Of a DNA stretch of 64,000 nucleotides, positions 7,892 through 16,207 are shown piece after piece. Position 1 is the stretch's first letter; each line of letters begins with the position of its first letter. The position numbers and the translations under genes are program-made. Under the pieces are notes generated by a model. The model saw only the letters and a list, made by a program, of their open reading frames with translations. It searched no databases and was not told where the DNA came from. The DNA is taken from positions 1 to 64,000 of the forward strand of contig NZ_AOMD01000016.1 in NCBI RefSeq assembly GCF_000336915.1, read 5' to 3'. This DNA comes from Halococcus saccharolyticus DSM 5350 (GTDB lineage Archaea; Halobacteriota; Halobacteria; Halobacteriales; Halococcaceae).

Positions 7892-9334
7892 TCAGTCGTC
7901 GGCGCTCGCGCGATTGCCGTTGATGGCGGGACGAGAGACCTCACGATCAGTCGCCTCGCCCGCGATGTCGTAGGGATATTCGCCGGTGACACAGCCCATA
8001 CAGAGATCGGCGCGATCGGTCGCGAGCGCGTCGGCGACTGCATCCTGTGAGATGTACGCGAGGCTGTCGGCACCGATCGTCTCGCGGACCTCCTCCGTCG
8101 ATCGGCTGGCGGCCAGTAGCTCCTCGCGGCTCGCCATGTCGATGCCCATGTAACAGGGTGCGACGATCGCCGGCGAGCCGATCCGGAGGTGGACCTCCGC
8201 CGCGCCGACGTCGCGAAGGAGTTCGACGAGCTGTGTCGAGGTCGTTCCTCGGACGATCGAGTCGTCGATCAGGGTCACAGTTTTGTTTTCGACGGTCGAT
8301 TTGATGGGGTTGAGCTTCAGCCGGACCGCACGCTCGCGCTCGTCCTGAGTCGGCATGATGAACGTCCGGCCAACGTATCGGTTCTTCATCAGGCCCTCCG
8401 CGAACTCCACACTGCCGTCGCCCTCGTTCGCGGCCTCCGCGTAGCCCGAGGCGAACGCCCGGCCGGAGTCGGGCACCGGCATCACGACGTCGGTGTCGAT
8501 GCCACTCTCGTCCCAAAGTTTCCGCCCGAGTTCTCGTCGCGCCTCGTAGACCAGCTCGCCGTCGATCGTCGAGTCGGGTCGGGCGAAGTAGACGTGTTCG
8601 AAGAAACACCGCGCAGTGTGATCCGGTTCGACGAGTCGGTGGCTCTCGTAGCCTGCACCGTCGGGTTCGAGTACCACGAGTTCGCCAGGCTCGACGTCCC
8701 TGATGAGTTCACCGTCCAGCGCGTCGATCGCTGCGCTCTCGCTCGCGAGCACATAGCCGTCTTCCACCTCGCCGAGACAGAGTGGCCGATTACCCTGCGG
8801 GTCGCGGAGGCCGAGCACCCGGTCGTCGTGCATCACGGCGAGCGAGTACGATCCATGTATTTTGCCCATCGTCCGCTCGACCGCGCTCACGAGATCGCCG
8901 TCGAGGAGGTTCCGCGCGAGGTCGTGAGCGATCACCTCGGTGTCGCCGTCGGAGGTGAAGGCGTGGCCCAGCCCGGCGAGTTCGTCCCGCAGCGCACCCG
9001 CGTTGACGAGGTTGCCGTTGTGGCTCAACCCCAACGAGCCGCTCTTGAACGAGACTGAAAAGGGTTGGGCACAGGAGGAGTCGACGCTGCCCGACGTCGG
9101 ATAGCGGACGTGGCCGATCCCGTTCGGGCCATTGAGCTCCGCGATGTCGGCCTCGGAGAACGCATCGCCCACGAGACCCATCTCGACGTGAGAGTGTTGC
9201 TGGAACCCGTCGTGGGTGACGATCCCCGCCGACTCCTGGCCGCGGTGCTGGAGGGCGTAGAGTGCGTAGTAAATCGGTCGCGCGGCGGCGCGGTCGGCGA
9301 GCGAAACCCCGACGACCCCGCACTTCTCGTCCAT
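7892..9334 (-). CDS. purF: Amidophosphoribosyltransferase
   Basis: A 480-residue enzyme for the first committed step of purine synthesis: PRPP plus glutamine gives 5-phosphoribosylamine. The N-terminal class II glutaminase nucleophile is Cys5 in MDEKCGVVGV, implying removal of a four-residue propeptide. ALQHRGQESAG near residues 27-37 is typical of the glutaminase domain. The PRPP-binding loop VTLIDDSIVRGTT is in the C-terminal phosphoribosyltransferase domain. The start codon follows the L37e stop codon with no gap, so it should be translated as part of the Lsm-L37e-purF operon. Confidence 0.95.
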   Translation of the reverse strand: MDEKCGVVGVSLADRAAARPIYYALYALQHRGQESAGIVTHDGFQQHSHVEMGLVGDAFSEADIAELNGPNGIGHVRYPTSGSVDSSCAQPFSVSFKSGSLGLSHNGNLVNAGALRDELAGLGHAFTSDGDTEVIAHDLARNLLDGDLVSAVERTMGKIHGSYSLAVMHDDRVLGLRDPQGNRPLCLGEVEDGYVLASESAAIDALDGELIRDVEPGELVVLEPDGAGYESHRLVEPDHTARCFFEHVYFARPDSTIDGELVYEARRELGRKLWDESGIDTDVVMPVPDSGRAFASGYAEAANEGDGSVEFAEGLMKNRYVGRTFIMPTQDERERAVRLKLNPIKSTVENKTVTLIDDSIVRGTTSTQLVELLRDVGAAEVHLRIGSPAIVAPCYMGIDMASREELLAASRSTEEVRETIGADSLAYISQDAVADALATDRADLCMGCVTGEYPYDIAGEATDREVSRPAINGNRASADD

Positions 9335-9508
9335 TTACTCGCCGGCCTTCTCCTGCCAGGCGTAGTCACGTCGCTTCGCGGATTTCCCGAACCCACACGA
9401 CGCGCAAACTTTCTTCGTTTTGTGGTAGGAGGCTTCGCCACAGCGGCGGCATTTCACGTGAACGGTCTTGTTCTTCTTCCCCTGGCTCGGCGTTCCGGAT
9501 CCAGTCAT
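9335..9508 (-). CDS. rpl37e: 50S ribosomal protein L37e
   Basis: A 57-residue zinc-ribbon protein of the large ribosomal subunit, found in archaea and eukaryotes. It begins [20 protein letters not shown] and carries four cysteines as two CxxC knuckles (CRRC and CASC) with [13 protein letters not shown] after the second. Its ATG overlaps the Lsm stop codon by four bases, and its TAA directly abuts the purF ATG. It is very basic, as expected of a ribosomal protein, in contrast to its acidic neighbours. Confidence 0.95.
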   Translation of the reverse strand: MTGSGTPSQGKKNKTVHVKCRRCGEASYHKTKKVCASCGFGKSAKRRDYAWQEKAGE

Positions 9509-9744
9509 GGTGTTATCGTGACGACGTTGTCGCCGCGGATAATCGTTGTGCTCTCGACCGTCTCGACACCGACTTCGCCGGGCGTCGGCGGTTCAGCGTC
9601 GCCGCTCGCGGGTTCGAGCACCACGTTCATGTGCTGGTCGTAGCCCGCGAGCGACCCGGTATAAATTTCGCCATCTTTCAGCCGCACTGCGACGCTATCG
9701 CCGAGCGTCGCTTCGAGCACGTCGAGCGGACGTCCCTCGGTCAT
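9505..9744 (-). CDS. Sm-like archaeal protein (Lsm)
   Basis: A 79-residue Lsm protein that should form a ring and bind U-rich RNA. The Sm1 motif is visible as [17 protein letters not shown] with [10 protein letters not shown], and the Sm2 motif as [10 protein letters not shown] near the C-terminus. An acidic insert (about residues 47-60, [13 protein letters not shown]) separates them. It is first in a tight operon with L37e and purF, overlapping L37e by four bases. The pairing of Lsm with L37e is a known conserved archaeal arrangement. Confidence 0.93.
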   Translation of the reverse strand: MTEGRPLDVLEATLGDSVAVRLKDGEIYTGSLAGYDQHMNVVLEPASGDAEPPTPGEVGVETVESTTIIRGDNVVTITP

Positions 9745-9855
9745 ACTGCGTCCTCGTTCGGTTCGACTATTAAGCGTACCGTCACGCGATCGCGTCGATA
9801 AGACGCCCCGGCGGTGAACGCACGCTCCGGCGACGAACTCACTCCGACAGCGATC

Positions 9856-10920
9856 TCACACCTCGACCGCGAACGACTCGTCGACGTCGATGTGCTCGAC
9901 GAACGCTCCCAGCAACGCCGCGAGCGCGTCGAGATCGTCCGTATCGATCACTTCGACAGGGGTGTGCATGTATCGGTTCGGCAGCCCGAGGTTCAGCGAC
10001 GGAATGCCGCCGCGCTGGGTGAAGAAGGCGTCGGCGTCGGTCCCCGTCCGCGAGCCGTTCGCCTGGAGTTGGATCGCGATCTTGCCAGTGTCGGCAGCCT
10101 CCCGGATCGCGTCGACCAGAACGGGATGGCTCGCACCGCCACGGGTGACGACCGGTCCCTCGCCGAGCTCGACGCCGTTGTTGCGTTTCCCGGGCGTCAC
10201 GGGATCGTCGGTGGCATGGGTCACGTCGACCACGATCGCGGCGTCGGGCGCGAGATCGAACCCGACCATCCGCGCGCCCTGGAGGCCGACCTCCTCCTGG
10301 ACGGTGCTGACGGCGTACACCGTCGCGTCGACATCGGCCTCGCTCGCTCGGCGGAGACCCTCCGCAGCGGCCCACGTCCCGATCCGGTTGTCCATCCCGC
10401 GGGCTGCGAGCCGCGTTCCGTGGAGCTCCTCGATCGTGGTCGCGATCGTGATCGGATCACCGATCTCGACGAGCTCGCGCGCCTCGTCACCGTTCACGGC
10501 CCCGACGTCGACGTGTTGTTCGTCGATGTCGGCGATCTCGTGGTCGTCACGCAGGTGGATCGCGGTCTGCCCGATGACGCCCGACACCGGCCCGTCGTCG
10601 GTGTGGATCGTGACGTGCTGGCCGCGCGACACAGTTTTATCCGCACCGCCGATCGAACCGAGGCGGACGAACCCCTCCTCGTTGATGTCGCGAATCACGA
10701 ACCCGATCTCGTCGGCGTGGCCGGTGAGTGCAACGGTCGGCGCGTCGGCTGCACCCTCGTGAACCGCGATCGCGTTGCCGTAGTCGTCGGTCCGGACCTC
10801 GTCGGCGAACTCCGCGACGTACTCGGTCCAGACGCGCTGGCCGCGTGTTTCGTACCCGGACGGGCTCGGTGTTTCGAGCAGATCGTCGAGGAACGAACGC
10901 TGGTTCTCGTTCACAGCCAC
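9856..10920 (-). CDS. M42 family metallopeptidase (tetrahedral aminopeptidase type)
   Basis: A 354-residue cytoplasmic peptidase of the M42 glutamyl aminopeptidase/TET family, which trims peptides inside large dodecameric shells. All metal and catalytic residues are visible: H68 and D70 in TGHADEIG, D177 in RGMDNRIG, E209/E210 in TVQEEVG, D232 in VVDVTHATD and H319 in YMHTPVE. The start codon is GTG at 10920. Some family members were once labelled endoglucanases, which is not supported here. Confidence 0.9.
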   Translation of the reverse strand: MAVNENQRSFLDDLLETPSPSGYETRGQRVWTEYVAEFADEVRTDDYGNAIAVHEGAADAPTVALTGHADEIGFVIRDINEEGFVRLGSIGGADKTVSRGQHVTIHTDDGPVSGVIGQTAIHLRDDHEIADIDEQHVDVGAVNGDEARELVEIGDPITIATTIEELHGTRLAARGMDNRIGTWAAAEGLRRASEADVDATVYAVSTVQEEVGLQGARMVGFDLAPDAAIVVDVTHATDDPVTPGKRNNGVELGEGPVVTRGGASHPVLVDAIREAADTGKIAIQLQANGSRTGTDADAFFTQRGGIPSLNLGLPNRYMHTPVEVIDTDDLDALAALLGAFVEHIDVDESFAVEV

Positions 10921-11036
10921 CGTATCGACGCCCCGGGTATGAACCGTTCGGCGTGGGATAGAGTCTGAACGACGAGACGAGAACCCGGCACTGAAAGCCC
11001 AAACGAATAAGCCACCGGACCGCGAACGATCGGGGC

Positions 11037-11558
11037 ATGGCAGACAAGCTAACCCTGCTCGAACTCCACCTGCACAGCGAGGACAACGAGTTCACGAGCG
11101 ACGTCCAGCTCAGCTCCGACATCGGCGAGCTGCTGCGCGACCGTCTCGGGTTCGGGACCGGTGACTCGGAGTCCGACACCGAGTTCTCGACCGACGCCGA
11201 CGACGAGACTTCGTTCGAGACCGATACTGACGTCGACACCGACACGTCGTTCGAGAGCGAGCCCGACGCTGGTGTCGATCCGCTCGGCGCGGACGGCGGT
11301 AGCGGCGGTGCGGTTCAGGCGACCGACGACGAGGAAACGGGCGATACGGTCGTCGAAATCGACGAGGACGTGGCTGACGAGGAAGACGGCGAATCCTCGG
11401 GCAGCGCGCTGCGCAAACTGTTCGTCCTCGGGTTGCTCGTTGGGCTCGCGCTGGTTGCGAAGTGGTATCTCGGCGGCGACGACCTCGAGGACGAGTTCGC
11501 GATGGACGACGACGAGTTCGGTGTCGACGACTCCGAGAACGAGTTCGAGGAGCTGTAG
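11037..11558 (+). CDS. Hypothetical acidic single-pass membrane protein
   Basis: This 173-residue protein is unrecognised. Residues 1-40 form a mixed N-terminal segment (MADKLTLLELHLHSED...LLRDRLGFG). Residues 41-122 are low complexity, rich in Asp, Glu, Ser and Thr. One membrane helix (about 127-146, LFVLGLLVGLALVAKWYLGG) is followed by a very acidic tail. It starts divergently from the M42 peptidase and ends 38 bases before the metalloprotease gene. Confidence 0.65.
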   Translation: MADKLTLLELHLHSEDNEFTSDVQLSSDIGELLRDRLGFGTGDSESDTEFSTDADDETSFETDTDVDTDTSFESEPDAGVDPLGADGGSGGAVQATDDEETGDTVVEIDEDVADEEDGESSGSALRKLFVLGLLVGLALVAKWYLGGDDLEDEFAMDDDEFGVDDSENEFEEL

Positions 11559-11596
11559 AGGCGAAACCCTTTGCCCGGTCGGCGACATTCTTCGGT

Positions 11597-12586
11597 ATGA
11601 ACCTCCTGCGCAGCGTCAGAGCGGTGACCGAGGCCTCCGGCGATGGACTGATCGATTGGGCCGCCGTCACCGAGGCTGCACGGGCCGCCACCGATGCGGG
11701 TGATCTCACGCTCACCGCCGACGAGCGGTCGGGCTACGCGGCCGACGTCCGCGACGCCCGAACCCGGGTTCGGGAGGTCGCTGGCGTCTCCTTCGATCTT
11801 CCCGACACCATCGAGGTCCAGCACCGCCATCACTGGATCGACGCGAACATCGCGACGTTCGAGCGCATCATGGGAACGCTCGACATCAAGGGGCGGACGC
11901 TGGCTCCCGGTCTCGCGCGGGTGGCGAACACCGGTTCGATGACCGTCGCGCTCGCCTTCCTCGCCAACAACGTGCTCGGCCAGTACGATCCACTCCTCCT
12001 CGCGGAGGGCGACGATCGGGGTGCGGGAGACGGATCGAGCGACGCCGACGACCACGCGCTCTACTTCGTCCATCCAAACATCCAGCGGGTCGCCGAGGAG
12101 CTCGACGTCTCGCACGCACGATTTCGACGCTGGATCGCCTTTCACGAAGTGACCCACGCCGCGGAGTTCGGTGCGGCTCCGTGGCTCTCCGACCACCTCG
12201 AAGCCAGGATGGAGCGGGCGGTCGACGCACTCGGTGAGGGGAGCCTCGACCGCGAGGCGTTCCGCGAACTCGACGCCGCGATGACCGCGGTCGAAGGATA
12301 CGCCGAACTCCTGATGGATCGAGCGTTCGACGACGAGTACGCGGATCTCCGCGAAAAAGTCGAGGCGCGACGGCGGGGCCGTGGGCCGGTCTCCCAGCTC
12401 GTTCGACGACTCCTCGGACTGGGGATGAAACGACGGCAGTACGAGCGCGGGAAAGCCTTCTTCGAGACCGTCGCCGACGCCCGCGGCGTTGAGGGGGCGA
12501 GCGTCGTCTGGGATCGACCGGAAAACCTGCCGACGAACGCGGAACTCGACACGCCGGAGCAGTGGCTCGATCGCGTGCCTGAGTAG
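11597..12586 (+). CDS. Putative zinc metalloprotease (DUF2342-like)
   Basis: A 329-residue protein with an HExxH zinc motif, H183-E184-V-T-H187, in FHEVTHAAEF. A downstream glutamate in EGYAELLMDR may be the third ligand. It fits the family annotated as zinc-dependent metalloprotease or coenzyme F420 biosynthesis-associated protein (DUF2342), found in actinobacteria and haloarchaea, with no proven substrate. The ATG at 11597 was chosen because the upstream in-frame extension is arginine-rich and overlaps the preceding gene. Confidence 0.8.
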   Translation: MNLLRSVRAVTEASGDGLIDWAAVTEAARAATDAGDLTLTADERSGYAADVRDARTRVREVAGVSFDLPDTIEVQHRHHWIDANIATFERIMGTLDIKGRTLAPGLARVANTGSMTVALAFLANNVLGQYDPLLLAEGDDRGAGDGSSDADDHALYFVHPNIQRVAEELDVSHARFRRWIAFHEVTHAAEFGAAPWLSDHLEARMERAVDALGEGSLDREAFRELDAAMTAVEGYAELLMDRAFDDEYADLREKVEARRRGRGPVSQLVRRLLGLGMKRRQYERGKAFFETVADARGVEGASVVWDRPENLPTNAELDTPEQWLDRVPE

Positions 12587-12614
12587 CGCGGTCCGCGGTC
12601 GGGCCTGACGATGT

Positions 12615-12827
12615 TCAGCTCCGGAACCCGAGACCACGGGGGAAGGCGAGCCAGACTACGACAGCCCCGACGACGAGTCCGACACACACCGCGAGCGCAA
12701 AAGTAAGAAGAGAGGAATCGCCTTGAAGGGTGATAAGACCGGCAGAGAGCCCGACGAGAACGATAAATCCGATTTTGATGCGACGCGACGCAGTGAGTCG
12801 TTCCTCCCGCGAGACGGGGCCGACCAT
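12615..12827 (-). CDS. Small two-helix membrane protein
   Basis: A 70-residue hypothetical protein with two membrane segments, about residues 17-35 (IKIGFIVLVGLSAGLITL) and 42-63 (LLTFALAVCVGLVVGAVVVW). Its ATG overlaps the TGA of the upstream NTF2-like gene by one base; a GTG three bases earlier is an alternative start. Translational coupling to that gene is likely. Function is unknown. Confidence 0.65.
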   Translation of the reverse strand: MVGPVSREERLTASRRIKIGFIVLVGLSAGLITLQGDSSLLTFALAVCVGLVVGAVVVWLAFPRGLGFRS

Positions 12828-13261
12828 CACCGCTCTCCAGTTCCGCCGGTGGCGGTCGATTCCCTCGTGGTGGCCGAACCGCTCGTCGTATCGGCGTCGG
12901 CGGTGCTCACGTGCATTCCGACGAACTGCCAGTCGTCATCGTCTCGGCGGAGCGTGCCGTTCCACCGCGTCTCGTGTTCACGGTGCTCGCCGTCCTCGGT
13001 GCTCCGCCACGCCATCAGTACGTCGTCACTGAACCACGCGGTCGACTCGTGTTCGCTCACTCGGAGTTGGCGGCTCTCGACGGTCCAGTCCTCGGTCGTG
13101 TCAGTCTGCTCGCGGAGGCTCGCCCTGATTTCGTCGTAGCCCGCAAGCTGGTCGGTGATACCGAACTTGACGATTGATTCCGACGCGGCGAAGAAGGGAT
13201 ACAGTGGATCGCCCGCCCGGAGCGCGTCGTAGTACGCCTCGATCGTGGCTTCGGCGGTCAT
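12827..13261 (-). CDS. NTF2-like / SnoaL-like domain protein
   Basis: A 144-residue protein with the NTF2-like pattern: an N-terminal helix TIEAYYDALRAGD, FGITDQLAGYDEIRASLREQ, and strands ending in ETRWNGTLRRDDDDWQFVGMHVS. Such small cone-shaped domains serve as ketosteroid-isomerase-like enzymes or ligand binders; nothing here fixes a substrate. The C-terminal 20 residues are Ser/Thr-rich and probably disordered. It is upstream of and overlaps the small membrane protein. Confidence 0.75.
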   Translation of the reverse strand: MTAEATIEAYYDALRAGDPLYPFFAASESIVKFGITDQLAGYDEIRASLREQTDTTEDWTVESRQLRVSEHESTAWFSDDVLMAWRSTEDGEHREHETRWNGTLRRDDDDWQFVGMHVSTADADTTSGSATTRESTATGGTGER

Positions 13262-13291
13262 ACTGGTCCGACGCCGTCGTGGGACTTACGC

Positions 13292-13840
13292 CTACTGGAA
13301 CCCGTGGTTGGTTTCGTTCTCGTCGACGAGATCGTCGAGTTCGGCGTCGAGCAGGCGTTCGGCCTCCTCGAACTCGTCGGCGAAGTCGTCCAGCCCGTCG
13401 GGGCGGTCGTACTGGTCGTACTCCATCGGGCCGTAGGCGGGGCTGTCGAGCGCGCCCATCACGTCTTCGAAGAGTGCGTCGGGGGTCGTCGGCGCGTCGG
13501 CGTGCGTTTCGAGCACGCTTTCGAGCTTCGTCGCCGCTTCCTCGGCTTCGTCCTCGTCCGCCATCGGTGACTGGACGCCGAACCGGCCCGCATCGCCCTC
13601 AGGAAAGAGGGGATCGAGACCGTCGTCGATCCGTCGGGCGAGTCGAGTGCCAACGCCCTGCACCTCGAAGGGGTTCTTGGCGTAGGTCTTGAGCTGAAAG
13701 GCGCCCGCCGAGGGGTGGCCGAGATACATGTCCTCGCCGATCCCCCGGTCGCGATCGCCCGCGATCGCCCGCCAGCCGCCGGGGTCGGCCCCCGAATCAG
13801 TCACCTCCTCCAGGATGTCCTGCCAGTCGCGAACGCGCAT
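13292..13840 (-). CDS. Conserved haloarchaeal hypothetical protein
   Basis: A 182-residue very acidic soluble protein. The N-terminal half (VRDWQDILEEVTDSGADPGG, then AGDRDRGIGEDMYLGHPSAG) looks globular. The C-terminal 60 residues (DGLDDFADEFEEAERLLDAE) are predicted helical and acidic. There is no membrane segment or recognised motif. It ends 31 bases after the start of the NTF2-like gene and shares its direction, so it probably heads that small operon. Confidence 0.65.
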   Translation of the reverse strand: MRVRDWQDILEEVTDSGADPGGWRAIAGDRDRGIGEDMYLGHPSAGAFQLKTYAKNPFEVQGVGTRLARRIDDGLDPLFPEGDAGRFGVQSPMADEDEAEEAATKLESVLETHADAPTTPDALFEDVMGALDSPAYGPMEYDQYDRPDGLDDFADEFEEAERLLDAELDDLVDENETNHGFQ

Positions 13841-13918
13841 ACCTCCTCTATCGGCGTGGTCCGTATCAACCCACCGCTCGCGTCTCGATGTCGGAGTCTC
13901 GACCCTGACAGTGGGGCG

Positions 13919-14148
13919 ATAGCGGGGCGGTGGCGGTGCGGGCCTGGTGGATGAAGGGCGAGGCCCGCGGAGCGGGTCGAGGGCTTCGGCGGTGCTGTGC
14001 GGTTGCGGAGAACGCTAGCAGCCCTACCGCGAACGAGCGGAGCGAGTGAGCGGGCCGAGGAACCCCCAAAGGGGGTGACGATGGCTTTTGATCCACATTC
14101 TGCCAGCGGAGCGAGCGGTAGCGAGCGGAGCGCAGCAAAAGGTGGGTG
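13919..14148. repeat. Family-A modular hairpin element, copy A2
   Basis: The element occupies most of the 308-base gap before the sdhA 3' end, in the same orientation relative to sdhA as copy A1 has to tRNA-Leu. Shared blocks are GGATGAAGGGCGAGG, GAGGGCTTCGGCGGTGCTGT, GAGCGGGCCGAGGAACCCC and GCAAAAGGTGG. The first hairpin slot holds GGCCCGC-GGA-GCGGGTC (13962-13978, one G-T pair), the second ACCCCC-AAA-GGGGGT (14062-14076). No gene is visible in this gap. Confidence 0.75.
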
Positions 14149-16068
14149 TTAGTAACTGCGAACCTTCGGCTCGTACTCTTTCTCCTCGCCTTCGAGGATC
14201 ACCGGCTTGTAGTAGAGGTCGGGCGCGCCACCGTTCCACGCGAGCATCGAGTGTTTGATCCACTCCTCGTCGTTGCGGTCCTGATAGCCTTCGCGCCAGT
14301 GTGCGCCCCGGAACTCGGTGCGGGCGAGCGCCGAGAGGGTGATGGCCTCGGCGAGGTCGATCAGGTTTCTGGTCTCGATGGTGTGCTGGAGGTCGGTGTT
14401 GAACGTGCGAGAGGGATCGTCGACGTAGACGTCGTCGTAGGCCTCCCGCGCCGCGCGGATGTCCTGGAGCGCCTGTTTCAGGCCCTCCTCGTTCCGGAAG
14501 ACGTTGACGTTCTCGGTCATCGCCTTCTGGAGGTCGGCACGGATTTCGGCGTGCTGGCGACCCTCGTCTTTCTCCATCAGATGCTCGATGCGAGCGCGCT
14601 CGGCATCAAGTGCACGCTCGACAGTCTCGTCGATCCCGACGAGCGCTGCGCCGCCGTCAGACTCCGTCTGACGAGATCGGGCGTCATCGGACGCCCGACC
14701 GCTGTCGGTCGCGGTCGAGCCGTCGTCCGAGGTTCGGCCGCCGTCAGCTGCGACATCGTCGGGCGTGTCGAGCGCGCCGGGTGACACCGGGCTGTCGTAC
14801 TCGGCGCGCTCGATACTCGCCGAGGGGCCGGTCTCGATCTCGGCGGGCTCCATCTCCTTGCCCGCGGCGTGGCGACCCGCGCGCGCCCCGAAGATGATGA
14901 GTTCGGGCAGTGCGTTCCCGCCGAGTCGGTTCGAGCCGTGGACCGAGACGCAGGCGCACTCGCCGGCGGCGTAGAGGCCCGAGATACAGGTCTCGCCGTT
15001 CTCCGAGACTTCGATCCCGCCCATCTCGTAGTGCTGGCCGGGTTTGACCGGCATCGGGTCGTCGAGCGGATTCACGCCCTCGAAGTCCTCCGAGAGGTGG
15101 ATGATGTTCTCCAACCTGTCGGTGATGCGCTCCTCGCCGAGATGGCGCATGTCGAGCATGACGTGGTCGTCGTCGAACCCGCGACCCTCGTTGACCTCGG
15201 TGAGCTCGGCGCGGGCCACGACGTCCCGGCTGGCGAGTTCGCCGTCGTTGTTCGCGTACCCCTCTTCGAACATGAAGCGCTCGCCCTCTGTGTTGTAGAG
15301 GATCCCGCCCTCGCCACGGACTCCCTCGGTGATGAGCACGCCAGTCGAGGGCAGCGTGGTGGGGTGGAACTGGACGAACTCCATGTCTTCGAGGGGGACG
15401 CCCGCACGGTAGGCCATCGCCTGGCCGTCGCCGGTGTTCGCGACCGCGTTGGTGGTGTGATCGTAGACCTGGCCCGGCCCGCCGGTCGCGAGGATCACGC
15501 CGTTGCGGGCTTTGAATCCCTCGACCTCGCCAGTCTGGACGTCGTAGGCGATCGCACCGTGACAGACTCGCTCCTCGGGATCGTCGTGATCGGTGACGGC
15601 GAGCTGGGTGACGTACCACTCGTCGTAAACCTGAATGCCACGTTTGACGACCTGCTCGTACATCGTGTGGAGCAGGTGATGGCCCGTCTCCGCGCCGGCG
15701 TAGGTCGTCCGAGGGAACGAAAGTCCCCCGAAGGGACGCTGGCTCATCCGACCGTCGTCCTCGCGGGAGAACGCCATCCCCCAGTGTTCGAGCTGGATGA
15801 CCTCGCTCGGGCTCTGCTGGCAGAGGGTCTCGATCGCCGGGGCGTCCCCGAGATAGTCCGACCCCTTCATCGTGTCGTAGGCGTGATCCTCCCACGAGTC
15901 GCCGTCCCGAAGCGCGGCGTTGATCCCGCCTTCGGCGGCCCCGGTGTGGCTCCGTACGGGGTGGAGTTTCGAGACGAGCGCGACGTCCGCGCCCTCCTCG
16001 TGTGCCGCGATCGCCGCGCGAAGGCCGGCACCGCCCGCGCCGACCACGATGACGTCGTGTTCGTACAT
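14149..16068 (-). CDS. sdhA: Succinate dehydrogenase flavoprotein subunit
   Basis: A 639-residue FAD subunit that oxidises succinate to fumarate. DVIVVGAGGAGLRAAIAA is the N-terminal FAD-binding fold; SHTGAAEGGINA carries the histidine expected to bind FAD covalently; HPTTLPSTGVLITEGVRGEG and HGSNRLGGNALPE are family blocks. MYEHDVIVV was chosen as start because the ten extra residues upstream are not family-like. Residues about 427-476 are a Ser/Asp-rich insertion encoded by palindromic DNA. It is last in the operon, 139 bases after sdhB. Confidence 0.95.
   Translation of the reverse strand: MYEHDVIVVGAGGAGLRAAIAAHEEGADVALVSKLHPVRSHTGAAEGGINAALRDGDSWEDHAYDTMKGSDYLGDAPAIETLCQQSPSEVIQLEHWGMAFSREDDGRMSQRPFGGLSFPRTTYAGAETGHHLLHTMYEQVVKRGIQVYDEWYVTQLAVTDHDDPEERVCHGAIAYDVQTGEVEGFKARNGVILATGGPGQVYDHTTNAVANTGDGQAMAYRAGVPLEDMEFVQFHPTTLPSTGVLITEGVRGEGGILYNTEGERFMFEEGYANNDGELASRDVVARAELTEVNEGRGFDDDHVMLDMRHLGEERITDRLENIIHLSEDFEGVNPLDDPMPVKPGQHYEMGGIEVSENGETCISGLYAAGECACVSVHGSNRLGGNALPELIIFGARAGRHAAGKEMEPAEIETGPSASIERAEYDSPVSPGALDTPDDVAADGGRTSDDGSTATDSGRASDDARSRQTESDGGAALVGIDETVERALDAERARIEHLMEKDEGRQHAEIRADLQKAMTENVNVFRNEEGLKQALQDIRAAREAYDDVYVDDPSRTFNTDLQHTIETRNLIDLAEAITLSALARTEFRGAHWREGYQDRNDEEWIKHSMLAWNGGAPDLYYKPVILEGEEKEYEPKVRSY
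14640..14790. repeat. Palindrome-rich in-frame insertion within sdhA
   Basis: Inside the sdhA coding region, two perfect hairpins are adjacent: CGTCAGAC-TCC-GTCTGACG (14655-14673) and TCGGGCGTC-ATCG-GACGCCCGA (14677-14698); a shorter GACCG-CTGT-CGGTC follows (14697-14710). The encoded segment is low complexity (Ser, Asp, Arg, Thr) and sits between the FAD domain and the helical C-terminal domain, where a surface loop would tolerate it. It resembles the intergenic hairpins elsewhere in the window. Confidence 0.6.
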
Positions 16069-16207
16069 TGCTCGCTCTTGTACTCCCCTTTGACCCATCC
16101 CCCTATGAGGGTTTGCTTCGAGGTCGTCTCTGGCCGGTGTGTTGATCTCGTTGCTGAACGCTACGACGTGTCGAACTGAAAATCGAACAACCGAACGGTC
16201 GTCTTCG

